Made by a program: the position numbers and the translations under genes
The notes under the pieces: generated by a model
The model's database searches: none
The model's input: the letters and a program-made list of their open reading frames with translations, nothing else
What the model was told of the DNA's origin: nothing
Source of the DNA: Desulfatitalea sp. BRH_c12
GTDB taxonomy: Bacteria; Desulfobacterota; Desulfobacteria; Desulfobacterales; Desulfosarcinaceae
NCBI GenBank assembly: GCA_000961655.1
Contig: LADR01000053.1
Location: 1-64,000 of the forward strand
DNA: 64,000 nt
Reading direction: 5' to 3'
Shown here: in pieces, positions 9,201 through 16,089 of the stretch
Position numbering within the stretch: the stretch's first letter is position 1
Layout of the letters: every line of letters starts with the position of its first letter

Positions 9201-10760
9201 GAGACCGTCGATCGCGTTCTGCAGGTCTACGGGGAAGAATTGCGCTGCCTGATCGATCACTGCGTGACCCGCGAGGATGCCGAACTGACCCTGCATGATT
9301 TGACCTACAAGGACCTTACGCTTCCGGAACTGGACAGCATTCTCTCCGCATGCGCCATTGCCAAAGCCAACCTGAAGGATATCTACCCGCTGTCCCCCCT
9401 TCAGGAGGGCATGCTGTTCCACGCCCTGCTGGATAGACAATCATCAGCCTACTGCATGCAAATAGGCTTCGCAATCGCGGGGGAACTCAACCCTGACTTT
9501 TTTGAGGCCTGCTGGAACCTGCTGGTGGCGCGCCACGATATTCTCAGGACCGTGTTCACCCACAAAGGCGCGGACCGTCCCCTGCAGGTCGTGGCGCGGC
9601 AGGGTTGCATCGATTTCAGGTATGCGGATATCAGCAATCTCTCCGCCGCGCAGCAGCGCGAACACCTTGCGGTGTTTAAAAAGCGGGATCAGGAAGAGGG
9701 GTTTGATCTGCAGATGAAGGTGCCCATGCGCGTGTGCCTCTTTAAACGGGCAGATCGATCGTTTGAAGTGATCTGGAGCTACCACCACCTGTTGATCGAC
9801 GGGTGGTGCGCGGGCATCCTGATGAATGAATTTTTCCAGGCCTACGGCCTTCTTTTGCAGGGCGGGTCTTTTGCCGACGACCCGGCGGCGGCGTATGGCG
9901 ACTACATCCGCTGGATAGAACATCTGGACCGTACGGCCACGCTCGATTACTGGAAAACCTATCTCCAGGGGTATGACCAACCGGCGGTCCTGCCCAAGAC
10001 GCCCGTGGCGCAAGGCGCAGAAAAATTCAGTCCGCAGATGCGCGTTCTGGAGATTGCGCCGCAAACCGTTGCGGGCCTGAAGCATTTCGCCGCCGACCAT
10101 CAGGTGACGGTGAACACGGTCATTCAGACCGTATGGGGACTTGTCCTGGGCCGATTCAGCGCTGCCGACGATGTCGTGTTCGGCGCAACCGTGTCGGGCC
10201 GACCGGCGCAAGTGGCCGGCATCGAAAGCATGGCGGGCCTGTTCATCAATACCGTTCCGGTCAGAATACGGATCACGCCAGAACAAACGGTGGCAGGACT
10301 CGTTCGCCAGGTCCAGGCGGATGCCTTGAAAAGCGAAGCGCATCATTACGGGTCCCTGGCCGAGGTTCAGGCCGCAACCCCATTGAAACAGGATTTGCTC
10401 GACCACGTGATGGTTTTCGAGAACTATCCGCTGGCCGAGGAGTTGATCGGACTGGAGCGCAAATACGCGTTGGGATTCAGCATCCAAGAGGTCGCTGTGT
10501 TCGAGCAGACCGATTATGACCTGATGATCGTCGTGGAACCCGGCGCGAAGATGCATGTGGAGTTCAGGTACAACGCGGCGGTCCTCGCCGGGGACCTGAT
10601 CGAACAGGTCAAAGCGGCATTTGCGGCGATCATTGCCTCGGTGGTCAGCGGGGCGGACCCCAGCATCGGAGCGCTCCGGCTCTCCGTGATGAGCACGGAC
10701 GAGAAAAGAGAACGGGACATTTTCATCCAGTCCGCCCAGAACATCAGCGAGGATTTTTAA
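246..10760 (+). CDS. Hybrid megasynthase: MT-ACP-AMT-C-C-A(Thr)-PCP-E-C
   Basis: Cytoplasmic multimodular NRPS, 3504 aa from the ATG at 246 (AGGAG ten bases upstream); an in-frame ATG at 153 is less likely. Approximate domains: C-methyltransferase (60-370; SAM motif ILEIGAGTG near 195), carrier (GFAS, Ser about 445), coiled-coil linker (about 520-550), class-III PLP aminotransferase (630-1055; YGKVVGGG Lys about 893), condensation (HHIVIDG, 1199), second condensation (HHIIADP, 1657), adenylation (1990-2480), carrier (LGGDS, Ser 2527), epimerization (HHLAVDGVSW, 2705) and a C-terminal condensation domain (HHLLIDG, 3180). Reading the ten A-domain pocket positions against PheA gives DFWNIGMVHK, a known threonine code. 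Inference: a polyketide is alpha-methylated and aminated to a beta-amino acid, then D-Thr is added. The MT-ACP-AMT-C block resembles McyE. There is no KS/AT, thioesterase or reductase here, so upstream and other partners are needed. Confidence 0.93.
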   Translation: MSSRSADSTEIDAIYAETVHDHLNRLSRFYVLRAFKETGVLVRSGEQYPTQALKEKMGLAPEYGRLFGVLLIVLKNAGFISLQDDTVTALDAVDNFGIQEITQAAGDLQQEIAKTYPEIAVTMRSLSQCMAHYAAVLSGKMTSDEALFPNGSLDLVENLYTNNTIQDFFSRCVGRQVKEYVAHLADPSPSVEISILEIGAGTGSTTAHILKQINGHGNVAYCYTDIAPVFTQHGKRKFGAGYPFMTFKTLDIEEPLAGQGIARGVWDMVVASNVLHSTARIEDTLGQVSQLLKPGGILIMNEVSRFQEIVNVIFGLTRGWWLFEDPDRRIAHCPSLSFAGWKASLEAAGFRHVRHSGLPEDSESDPMQCVIVAERNGAGEMRGETDAADHDRTPAVIDSGERNLSQNGRRERIAAEVRELMYQSSEIAIGGPEGDTNLFELGFASLMIARLKDLIKRTYGLDVQMSWFYSRLDTFNKTVDYIDQESAPDCAPAPAQAQAQTLAQAALPAATVPHAARMEAGVDGIINRQIELMTRQLTVMSDQLSVLRGAGNGNRQALLAQQSSLLQTLRPDKNDSAHTTPLAAKPVVKPALKREEYVAYRGVTGREKIELNTRQQEHLKKLIGWYTGLTPGSKERTGKYRPVFANTRNIAGFRPEWKEMIYQIIVDRASGAHFTDVDGRDYLDVSMGFGVYLLGHNPPFVQAALQRELSQGTPIGPMSNRAGEVATLIHELTGVDRAAFFNTGTEAVMAALRIARTVTGRKKVALFSSSYHGHFDGVLAVKEYDGPVGRAVPMSPGTPPEMVQDIYVLDYGTDEALEFLEAHGRELAAVLVEPVQSRRPDFAPAGFLKRLREITTASDAALIFDEVILGFRTHPGGAQAWFDIRADIVTYGKVVGGGLPIGVVAGKAHYLDAVDGGMWYYGDKSFPERENTFIAGTFNHHPLAMAGAHAVLTHLKQSGPALQENLNRRTAELAQRLNTYFEGQGLSIRMTHFGSLFRIPVKGDQELLYYHLLSRGIYIWEGRNCFLSTAHSDEDIAFFEKSIHESIEEMRAGGLFAGAKKPVSATAQTDQAVTFPMSSAQKRLYIVSRMEGGELAYHINGALFIDGALDREKIEQCFQTIIRRHESLRTGFEIVEDNLLQRVYDTVEFTVAHSDRAPEEIDAIVKDFIKPFDLAKPPLIRVGLLRLSPERHFLMIDAHHIVIDGISLIILAQEFMRTYAGEPLLPVSLRYRDYVAWEQKLIGSEALKTQEAFWLDRLSGKLPVLRLPFDFARPPRQSFEGGVIRSCFEPGPTGALKALAKKHGSTLYMVLFAAFNVLLHKLSGASDIITATSSSGRDHLGFDGIFGMCTNTLVMRNSLDGSQPFTQFLDTVKKSCLQAFEHQDYPFELLVKQLNLPRDVSRNPLVDVFFVYEEADERVVKLKDLTFTPYDYEKQACAFDLLLEVIEEGGQLHLNLEYCAALFKRDTVQRFSRYFMAILDQINANPSAVLDDIALQSVSQQAQRQINCIPHRPTADGRGPLSHHQDRLWFVERFEAGYLYAASPVYYNMPLMLHITGTPDPVALQEGLNRIVERHAILRTAIITSDGRAFQTVMPHSSLSLSIEELPVRTGQDVIGVLRARALEEIRRPFCMEQGSLIRAALFTGGNQAHVLVITLHHIIADPGSLQLVARELAAFYNGITTGETTPVPEPVIQFADFAAWEKERCEDLLADKLLALRAKLDGKIQALELPTDRPRPAIHTYHDGTCAFALPQAISQQLKTLADQEGVALDTLLLAAFQTLLHRYSGQETVVIGTPAARRDRKETVDVIGPFANLLVIPSDFASQPSFRELLAQVARSVSAIFDYREVPFDQLVLALHPEKDMSRTALFDVLFQVRDARVPLPSMNGLHTTAIETNLGWGKYDLNLCVADEPQGLSGIMVYNTDLFDEATIAAMNRHYRVLLESIVDDPSRPVTALRLLTAEEEQRQLFEWNATTANYPTHKTLHQLFEEQVEKNPEHTAVLIGEEALTYRELNCKANQLAHYLGKQGVGPDRFVGICMDRSTDMIVAMLAILKAGGAYVPLDPSYPKDRLQFMLEDTELPLVITQTHVRRVLPQCAAALVVVDDDKDLIARESEENPENRNSPDHLAYVIYTSGSTGTPKGVLITHRNVVRLMTNDQFLFDFTENDIWTMFHSYCFDFSVWEMYGALLYGAKLVIVPAEVARDSEKFLALLKEQQVTILNQTPRSFYNLAGLAAAAPDTQLALRYVIFGGEALKPSMLKAFREAYPAVRLINMYGITETTVHVTYKEISDAHIASNQSNVGRPIPTLTAYIMNKDLQLLPVGVPGELLVGGAGVARGYLNRDDLTQEKFVVNPYNAGERLYRSGDLAKRLPNGDIVYLGRIDQQVKIRGYRIERGEIEAVLLRHPQIGQAAVLDHEDDAGDRFLCAYLVTDEALQVDALRSYLGTTLPDYMIPARFLRIEQMPLTSNGKVDSNALLSVEGTGLMQGTGFSGPATDHEALLVSIWKAVLGREEIGVLDNYFALGGDSIKAIQILSRLNQHHLKLEVRHLFETPTIRALARKLSAGNRIPHQGVITGQVPLTAIQTWFFEAHASDSDHYAQAVLLRAKAPVDERALKQALEKLQAHHDSLRMVFAIEGDAIVQEIGGLDYPLDLTVVDLKGKPNAPAELDRLCAQVPPALRIGKGPMMKTVLFRQEDTDRILIVIHHLAVDGVSWRILIEDLEGCYAQTLAGRVPALPPKTDSFQMWAQQIAQYSSHPQLLEELPFWQHIAQCDALAIPPDFACATNRYADLGTVFVELGPDDTLALTTRANRAYHTEVNDLLLTAFGRALQKCFGTCKGVIEIEGHGREALFADIDIGRTVGWFTSIYPVLIDMAESDDPGVQIKQVKEGLRRIPNKGIGYGILKYLSPGAQRRALQSGRGARILFNYLGSFDGGAQDRFGIDAQSAPNTVGGGLARESEIVLEGAVIGGRLKLSLSYNTKAHRKETVDRVLQVYGEELRCLIDHCVTREDAELTLHDLTYKDLTLPELDSILSACAIAKANLKDIYPLSPLQEGMLFHALLDRQSSAYCMQIGFAIAGELNPDFFEACWNLLVARHDILRTVFTHKGADRPLQVVARQGCIDFRYADISNLSAAQQREHLAVFKKRDQEEGFDLQMKVPMRVCLFKRADRSFEVIWSYHHLLIDGWCAGILMNEFFQAYGLLLQGGSFADDPAAAYGDYIRWIEHLDRTATLDYWKTYLQGYDQPAVLPKTPVAQGAEKFSPQMRVLEIAPQTVAGLKHFAADHQVTVNTVIQTVWGLVLGRFSAADDVVFGATVSGRPAQVAGIESMAGLFINTVPVRIRITPEQTVAGLVRQVQADALKSEAHHYGSLAEVQAATPLKQDLLDHVMVFENYPLAEELIGLERKYALGFSIQEVAVFEQTDYDLMIVVEPGAKMHVEFRYNAAVLAGDLIEQVKAAFAAIIASVVSGADPSIGALRLSVMSTDEKRERDIFIQSAQNISEDF

Positions 10761-10763
10761 ACC

Positions 10764-12644
10764 ATGTGCGGGATAGCAGGCATCATCGATCTTTCGGCAA
10801 GGCCCATCGTTGAAAAGGGGTTGCTCGCAGCCATGTCGGACACCCTGATTCACCGCGGGCCCGACGACACGGGATATCACGTTGAAGAGACCTGGGGATT
10901 GGCTTTCAGAAGACTTTCGATCATCGATCTGGCCACGGGGAATCAGCCGCACTACAATGAGGACCGCAGCATCGTTTCGGTCTGCAACGGGGAGATCTAT
11001 AACTACAAAGAGCTGAAGCAGAATCTGGTGGCCAAGGGCCATCGCTTCCGCACGAACTGCGATGTCGAGATTCTCGTGCATTTGTATGAAGAGCATGGTC
11101 CTGAATTCCTGAGCAGCCTCAATGGACAGTTTTCGCTGGCCATTTACGACAAGAAGGACCAGTCACTGCTCCTGGCGCGCGACCATGTGGGGATCACACC
11201 GCTTTTTTATACCGAGGCGGATGGCAGCTTTGTTTTTGCCTCCGAAATCAAGGCGATCTTAAAACACCCTTCGGTGCGGAGGGCCGTCGATCTGACCGGT
11301 CTCGATCAGATTTTCACTTTCCCGGGGGTCATCAGCCCGACGACCATGTTCAGAGATATCCGCAGCGTGAAGCCCGGACATTACGTCACGGTGCGCAACG
11401 GGGCGGTGGCGGTCAAGGAGTACTGGGATCTGGTCTATCCGCAGGCGGGTGAAAGGTTCGATCCACAACCGGAATCCTTTTATGTCCAGAAATTGAATGA
11501 GCTCCTGCGCCAAGCGGTGCGCTACCGGCTCAACGCCGACGTGCCGGTCGGGTTTTATCTCAGCGGCGGCCTGGACTCCTCTCTGATCGCCTCGATCATC
11601 AATGACTTCAATCCGCAAAAGCAATGGCACTCTTTTTCGATCGGCTTCAATCAGGCCGACATCGACGAGCGCAAGTACCAGCAAATGGTCGCTGCGCGGG
11701 TGAACTCGATCCACCATGAGATTCTTTTCGACTGGCCGGACATCATCAACCGCATTAAAACCGCGGTATATCATGCCGAATCGCCCCTGAAAGAATCTTA
11801 CAACACCTGCTCGCTGTCCCTGTCCGAACTGGTCAGGCGCCAGGGGATAAAGGTCATATTGACCGGTGAAGGCGCCGATGAACTGTTCGGTGGCTATGTG
11901 GGCTATCGTTTCGATATGCTGCAGCGCGACGGGGGCGATGAGATAGAGGATGCGCAGGCCCAGATTGAAAATCAGACCCGCCAACGGCTCTGGGGGGACA
12001 GCCGCTTCATCTACGAACGAAATTTTTACGACTTCCGGGAAACCAAGGCGGCCCTATATTCAGCGGCGGTCGTCGAGATGATGGAAGATTTTTGCAGCGA
12101 AGGCAAGGCGCTGGTCGATGTGACCAAGATGAACGGCCGGCATCCGCTGCACAAACGATCTTACGCCGATTTCAAACTGCGCCTGTCGGACCACCTGCTT
12201 TCCGATCACGGCGACCGGGTGTCGTTGGCCAATTCCGTCGAGGCCCGTTACCCGTTTCTTGACCGGGAACTGATCGAGTTCGCGCGTACGGTGCCGGTCG
12301 ATCTTTTGCTGAAAGACGCGGCCGAGAAGTACATCGTGAAAAAGGTTGCCGCGCCATATCTGCCCGCGGCCGTGATCAACCGGCAAAAGTTCGGTTTCGT
12401 CGCGCCCGGAAGCCCCTATCTGTTGAAGCAGGATGTGCAATGGCTGAACGATCTTTTGTCTTACGACAAGATCAAGCGCGAGGGATACTTCAACCCCGAC
12501 ACGATCGAACGCCTGAAGAAAATCTATCGCAATGATGCGTTTACGGTGAACCAGACTTTTGACAACGACTTGCTGATGACCGTCATCACCTTCGAGATTT
12601 TTCTCGAGATGTTTGCGATGCCTGACGGCTGCGCCGGAGTATAA
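10764..12644 (+). CDS. asnB: Asparagine synthetase-like glutamine amidotransferase
   Basis: 626-aa AsnB-family enzyme. The N-terminal class-II glutaminase domain starts MCGIAGI, where Cys2 is the expected nucleophile after Met removal. The synthetase half carries the ATP-pyrophosphatase loop SGGLDSS near residue 270. Family chemistry is ATP-dependent transfer of glutamine-derived ammonia to a carboxylate, classically aspartate to asparagine. The gene starts 3 bases after the megasynthase stop, so it is translationally tied to it. The context makes a biosynthetic role likely, such as amidating a carboxylate of the starter unit or product, as AsnB-like enzymes do in other polyketide and peptide clusters. 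Ordinary asparagine supply cannot be excluded. The length fits the family and no key motif looks damaged. Confidence 0.92.
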   Translation: MCGIAGIIDLSARPIVEKGLLAAMSDTLIHRGPDDTGYHVEETWGLAFRRLSIIDLATGNQPHYNEDRSIVSVCNGEIYNYKELKQNLVAKGHRFRTNCDVEILVHLYEEHGPEFLSSLNGQFSLAIYDKKDQSLLLARDHVGITPLFYTEADGSFVFASEIKAILKHPSVRRAVDLTGLDQIFTFPGVISPTTMFRDIRSVKPGHYVTVRNGAVAVKEYWDLVYPQAGERFDPQPESFYVQKLNELLRQAVRYRLNADVPVGFYLSGGLDSSLIASIINDFNPQKQWHSFSIGFNQADIDERKYQQMVAARVNSIHHEILFDWPDIINRIKTAVYHAESPLKESYNTCSLSLSELVRRQGIKVILTGEGADELFGGYVGYRFDMLQRDGGDEIEDAQAQIENQTRQRLWGDSRFIYERNFYDFRETKAALYSAAVVEMMEDFCSEGKALVDVTKMNGRHPLHKRSYADFKLRLSDHLLSDHGDRVSLANSVEARYPFLDRELIEFARTVPVDLLLKDAAEKYIVKKVAAPYLPAAVINRQKFGFVAPGSPYLLKQDVQWLNDLLSYDKIKREGYFNPDTIERLKKIYRNDAFTVNQTFDNDLLMTVITFEIFLEMFAMPDGCAGV

Positions 12645-12674
12645 AGTAAAAAGTAGAAAGTGGAAAAGGGGTTG

Positions 12675-13742
12675 ATGCGGATGTTCTTACTACTGAAGCG
12701 GATTGCGATGGGTTGTGTTTTGGTTACAGTGGGCTTTTGGGAGCCTGGGTATGTGGCAGCGGTTGATTCGCCGGTCATGGACAAACAGTATGTCAAGGAG
12801 CATTACCCCGAGCTCTATCATCAAATTTACCAGGAGGGTATAGCGGCCGCCCAAAAAGAGGTCGCGGGCGGTGATGTCGCCGAACCGGCGGCTCCCGCGA
12901 CTTCCGCACCAGCGGCGGCTGAGGCCCCGCCGGCCAAGCCCGGTCTGGGTGCCTGGTGGGAAAAAAACGCGCTCAAATACACCCCATTGCCTCAACAGTG
13001 GCTGTTTCATGTCGAAGGAACCCTGGATTACAAGCACAAAACAGGCAATGTCGAATCGGATCTGTACAACGGGTCGGCCAGTCTGATGGTGCGCAAACAG
13101 CGTTTCACCAACACGCTGACCTATATCATCGGCAAGGAGTCCACCCAACAGGCCTCCGAACCGGGGGCGCCCCCCAGCGAAACCAAGTTCGATTATCGCA
13201 GTTTTCAGGAAATCCTGCGCTATGATCTGACCGATCGCCTCTATACGGAGGGCGGCTATGTGTGGGAAAAAGACACGGCCAATTATATTGAGGATCGTGA
13301 CAGTTATTACGCTGGTTTCGGGTATGCGCTGATCGATACGCCGAAGCACCTCTTGGATGTTATGGTCGCCGGAGGCTATGTAGAAGAGAAGTACCCGGAC
13401 CTGGTCAAGACCGCCATGAATATGGATCATGGCAATGTGGCGGCAGGCTATTTCAGGGAGAGTTACCGCTGGCACATCACCGACCGCTTGACCTACAAAC
13501 AGACCTTCAGGATCATCCAAGATTTTTCGGGCACCGATGTCTTCAATGACGACCTGATGAACCTGCAGGTGATCGATGAAACCCATCGTTACCGGTGGTT
13601 TCTGATCAACGAAATCTACATCAAAATGATCGACCATCTGTCCTTCATGGTCGGGGTTAAAATCGACTACGACAGCAATCCCTGGCCGACAGTGGAAAAG
13701 CGCGATACGACCATTAAATCCGGTATTCAGTTCAGCTTCTGA
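12675..13742 (+). CDS. DUF481-like outer membrane beta-barrel protein
   Basis: 355-aa exported protein. The ATG at 12675 follows AAAAGGGG; a GTG at 12660 and an ATG at 12681 are alternatives. An N-terminal hydrophobic signal sequence (about residues 4-28) is followed by an Ala/Pro-rich linker (about 70-95) and a long run of alternating amphipathic strands ending in Phe, the usual C-terminal signature of barrels inserted by BAM. The pattern (FHVEGTLDYKHKTGN, paired long strands, final IQFSF) resembles the DUF481/YdiY-like salt-induced outer-membrane family, whose molecular role is not settled. It lies 15 bases after the AsnB-like gene and 10 before the racemase-like gene, so it is in the same run. 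A link to product export is possible but not shown by the sequence. Confidence 0.75.
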   Translation: MRMFLLLKRIAMGCVLVTVGFWEPGYVAAVDSPVMDKQYVKEHYPELYHQIYQEGIAAAQKEVAGGDVAEPAAPATSAPAAAEAPPAKPGLGAWWEKNALKYTPLPQQWLFHVEGTLDYKHKTGNVESDLYNGSASLMVRKQRFTNTLTYIIGKESTQQASEPGAPPSETKFDYRSFQEILRYDLTDRLYTEGGYVWEKDTANYIEDRDSYYAGFGYALIDTPKHLLDVMVAGGYVEEKYPDLVKTAMNMDHGNVAAGYFRESYRWHITDRLTYKQTFRIIQDFSGTDVFNDDLMNLQVIDETHRYRWFLINEIYIKMIDHLSFMVGVKIDYDSNPWPTVEKRDTTIKSGIQFSF

Positions 13743-13752
13743 GAAAGGGCAG

Positions 13753-14541
13753 ATGATGGCGAAGACATTGGGCATTCTCGGGGGCATGGGCCCGCTGGCC
13801 TCCCTTGCGTTTCTCAGGACGATTTACGAATGCAATCACGCCGGCGCGGTCGAACAGGCCTATCCCGACATCCTTTTGCATTCCATGTCATCGGTGCCGG
13901 ACAGGACCCGCTCATTGCTCGGCAATGCGGAGAATGCCCTTGCGGAGGCGCTGATAAAGAACTTGCGGACGCTGAATGCGTCCGGCGTATCGAAGATCGT
14001 CATCTGCTGCTTTACGTCGCATGCCCTGATCTACCGGCTGCCGGCAGAGATTGCGGCGAAAATCGTTTCCCTGGTCGATCTGACTGGCCAGGAACTGATC
14101 GCCGGTCAGGAGCGTTGCCTGCTCCTGGCCTCACTGGGGAGTTATCAGAAAGAGGTCTTTAACTCGACAGCGGATGCGCGTAAGGCGACGGAATACATGG
14201 TCGTGCCGGACGACAAAGACAAGACGATCATCCACGGGCTGATCTACGAGTATCTGAAACCCGGCAAGGATCTGGCCCCGGTTTATACTATCGTTAAAGG
14301 CCTGCTCGCCAAATACGGCGTCAGCGCCTTCATCGCCGGTTGCACGGAATTTCACCTGCTTTCCAGGTATATCCACGATAACGCCAACCGTATTTGCGAC
14401 ATCTCTTGTGTCGACCCACTCGTCACGATCGCGCGGCGACTGGATTTTATCTTGTCCATGCCAGGCGCAACGCGTGAAAAGACCGAGGGCGAAGCGTGGT
14501 TCGGCACGCCGTTATCGTTGGCCGCGCAAAGCGACCGATGA
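13753..14541 (+). CDS. Aspartate/glutamate racemase family protein (McyF-like context)
   Basis: 262-aa cytoplasmic protein of the Asp/Glu racemase superfamily. The N-terminus has the ILGGMGPLAS phosphate/carboxylate-binding loop. The two catalytic cysteines of the cofactor-independent two-base mechanism are visible as CFTSH (Cys86) and GCTEF (Cys197, Glu199). The first motif differs from the usual CNTAH, so substrate use may differ from that of housekeeping racemases. GAAAGGG precedes ATGATG at 13753/13756. The gene closes the biosynthetic run behind the outer-membrane protein. Racemases next to MT-ACP-aminotransferase NRPS genes are known from microcystin clusters (McyF), so supply of a D-acidic amino acid to an unseen module is a reasonable inference. 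Confidence 0.85.
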   Translation: MMAKTLGILGGMGPLASLAFLRTIYECNHAGAVEQAYPDILLHSMSSVPDRTRSLLGNAENALAEALIKNLRTLNASGVSKIVICCFTSHALIYRLPAEIAAKIVSLVDLTGQELIAGQERCLLLASLGSYQKEVFNSTADARKATEYMVVPDDKDKTIIHGLIYEYLKPGKDLAPVYTIVKGLLAKYGVSAFIAGCTEFHLLSRYIHDNANRICDISCVDPLVTIARRLDFILSMPGATREKTEGEAWFGTPLSLAAQSDR

Positions 14542-14572
14542 TCGGTTGGTGTCCGCTATGTCTTTGACGATT

Positions 14573-14953
14573 TTACGGGATAGGCGACATGCTATCGCGG
14601 ATAGCCTTCAATAGCAGGTTGCGGGAGTCAGATTTTGAAATATAATCTACCGCGCCGGCTGAACGCATATCAGTGGCGCACTCATCCGCCGCGAACATGG
14701 ACAGGCCGATGATTTTAATTTCAGGGGATGACCGATGGATGATGCGCGTGGCCTCTATGCCATTCATGTTGGGCATTGAAATATCCATTAGAATAACATC
14801 GGGCTGAAATACTGTGGCCAACTCCACGGCTTCAACCCCATCCCTGGCTTCTGCGACAACCTCAAGATCGGGTTCCTGGCTGAGAATGTGCGTTAACCCC
14901 TCACGCATCAATATATGGTCATCGGTAATCAGAACTCGAATTTTTCTTTCCAT
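14573..14953 (-). CDS. Single-domain response regulator (NarL/LuxR-type receiver)
   Basis: 126-aa protein consisting only of a CheY-like receiver. Visible residues are the acidic pair D11-D12, the phospho-acceptor D57 in ILMDISMP, Ser85 in GLSMF and the conserved K107 in ISKSDS. There is no DNA-binding domain, so it must act by phosphotransfer or protein contact, or it is the surviving part of a NarL-type regulator. Its receiver is similar to the C-terminal receiver of the hybrid kinase at 17938-21204: both share GIEATR, IGLSMF, the AGA motif and an LLKAI ending. Translation starts at the ATG at 14953 with GGAG about 10 bases upstream. It is convergent with the racemase-like gene, with only 31 bases between them. 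Confidence 0.88.
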   Translation of the reverse strand: MERKIRVLITDDHILMREGLTHILSQEPDLEVVAEARDGVEAVELATVFQPDVILMDISMPNMNGIEATRIIHRSSPEIKIIGLSMFAADECATDMRSAGAVDYISKSDSRNLLLKAIRDSMSPIP

Positions 14954-15519
14954 ACCGGTAGCTCCACTATTTCATGTCGAGTGGTGACTTACGAAACCTG
15001 AAGGCCAGCTGAACCATTGGCCTGAAATGCGCTACCGCAGATCGCCACAGGATACAAAAACATTCCGACATGCTGACTATCGACCATTTGGTCCCAGAAC
15101 ATTAGGGAAAAATTTCGGCAGCATAGGGATGTTTTGAATCCGCGGCGGGGATTGTTTTGAACACATTGGATTGAAATTACGCGTTGGATCAAACGATCGT
15201 TTTGAGAGTATATATTAAAAATTCAACTTTCGGGTTCCAAACGCCGGTGATCCGGGCGGGTGGTCCGCGCCACACGCCATTTCGCTCAAGTGAGGCTAAA
15301 GGTGTGCTCCGGGTGGGCTGAGTTAAAAAGCAAAGGCCGTTTTCCGGCAATGCCAGAGGGGGCCAGGCACCCAGTTGCCGGTTGAAAATACGTAAAAAGG
15401 CTCTGTACGACGGGACGAAAAAACGTTATAGGGTGTGCGGATTACGTTCCAATGGAAAGTTCGTCCCGCTAAACGATTTATCATACCATCCGATGCCGCG
15501 AAACTCGCAAGGACACTTC
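14954..15519. other. Intergenic region between divergent genes
   Basis: About 566 bases between the minus-strand receiver gene and the plus-strand gene at 15520. It holds the promoter region for the receiver, AT-rich sequence around 15180-15222 and a half-copy of a dispersed repeat at 15223-15307. An open frame upstream of 15520 extends back to a TTG at 15382, but it has no good ribosome-binding site. No RNA gene was recognised. Confidence 0.5.
15223..15307 (+). repeat. Solo half-copy of a MITE-like dispersed repeat
   Basis: This 85-base segment begins with TCAACTTTCGGG and is nearly identical, as reverse complement, to the right arm of the palindromic element at 35131-35363. Only a few substitutions separate the two along the alignment (TCCGGGCGGG versus TCCGATCAGG, and TCGCTCAAG versus TCGCCTAAG). 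The similarity stops at the GGTGTGC at 15301-15307, before the internal hairpin of the full element. It is therefore either a deletion derivative or an unrepaired half of the element. Confidence 0.75.
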
Positions 15520-16089
15520 ATGGGAAAGACAAAGATCTCCACAATCATCGAGGCAGGGCTTAAACTCGAAATGACAAAAACAGGTTTCACGATCAGTGAG
15601 TTGATGTCCACCCTCAACTGGGCCGAGGACCAGACGCAGTATGTTCGAAATATAATGGGTGCCTTGACCAAAAAAGGTCGTGCCCGGAACGTGAACAAAT
15701 CGCGACCAGTGGTTTATTCGTTCAAAACGAACGGCACAGCCCCACCCGTTCATGAAAAAATGCTTAGCGGCTCTCCTGCAAGCCATTTTGTCAATAAGTC
15801 AAACCCGCAACCGGAGCGCGCGCCATCGAAGGCGCCTGAAGACATTGCCACGCGCAGTATCCCGCTGGCGCAGATAGAGGACGAGGTATTCCGGCATGAT
15901 AGCGCATTGGAACGCCGCATACATGATTTAGAGGCTGAATTGGCTGAAACCAAGCGACACCTTGTTGCCGCCGAGGGCCGCATCAACGAACAGGTTCATG
16001 TTATCGAAAGGCAAAACCGTATCATCCTGGGTCAAAAAAGGGAAAAACCGGCACCGGTTACCATCTGGAAACGTCGGTCTAAAGGTTAG
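15520..16089 (+). CDS. Hypothetical protein: winged-helix-like N-terminus plus coiled coil
   Basis: 189 aa from the ATG at 15520, preceded by AAGGA at 15509-15513. The N-terminal 70 residues look like a helix-turn-helix or winged-helix domain: a helix with IEAGLKLEM, a recognition-like segment ISELMSTLNW, then QYVRNIMGALTKKGRA and a wing-like VVYSF strand. The middle (about 75-115) is Pro/Ser-rich and probably disordered. The C-terminal part (about 125-175) is a charged coiled coil beginning ERRIHDLEAELAETK. No enzymatic motif is visible. A DNA-binding, self-associating protein is the most that can be inferred; I do not recognise a named family. It stands alone, preceded by a dispersed-repeat fragment, and its mixed composition would fit accessory DNA. 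Confidence 0.6.
   Translation: MGKTKISTIIEAGLKLEMTKTGFTISELMSTLNWAEDQTQYVRNIMGALTKKGRARNVNKSRPVVYSFKTNGTAPPVHEKMLSGSPASHFVNKSNPQPERAPSKAPEDIATRSIPLAQIEDEVFRHDSALERRIHDLEAELAETKRHLVAAEGRINEQVHVIERQNRIILGQKREKPAPVTIWKRRSKG

Noticed and set aside
9444-11096. 550-aa and neighbouring 394-aa minus-strand open frames
   Set aside because: Antisense to the E and C domains and the start of the AsnB-like gene; composition is His/Arg-rich shadow sequence without motifs.
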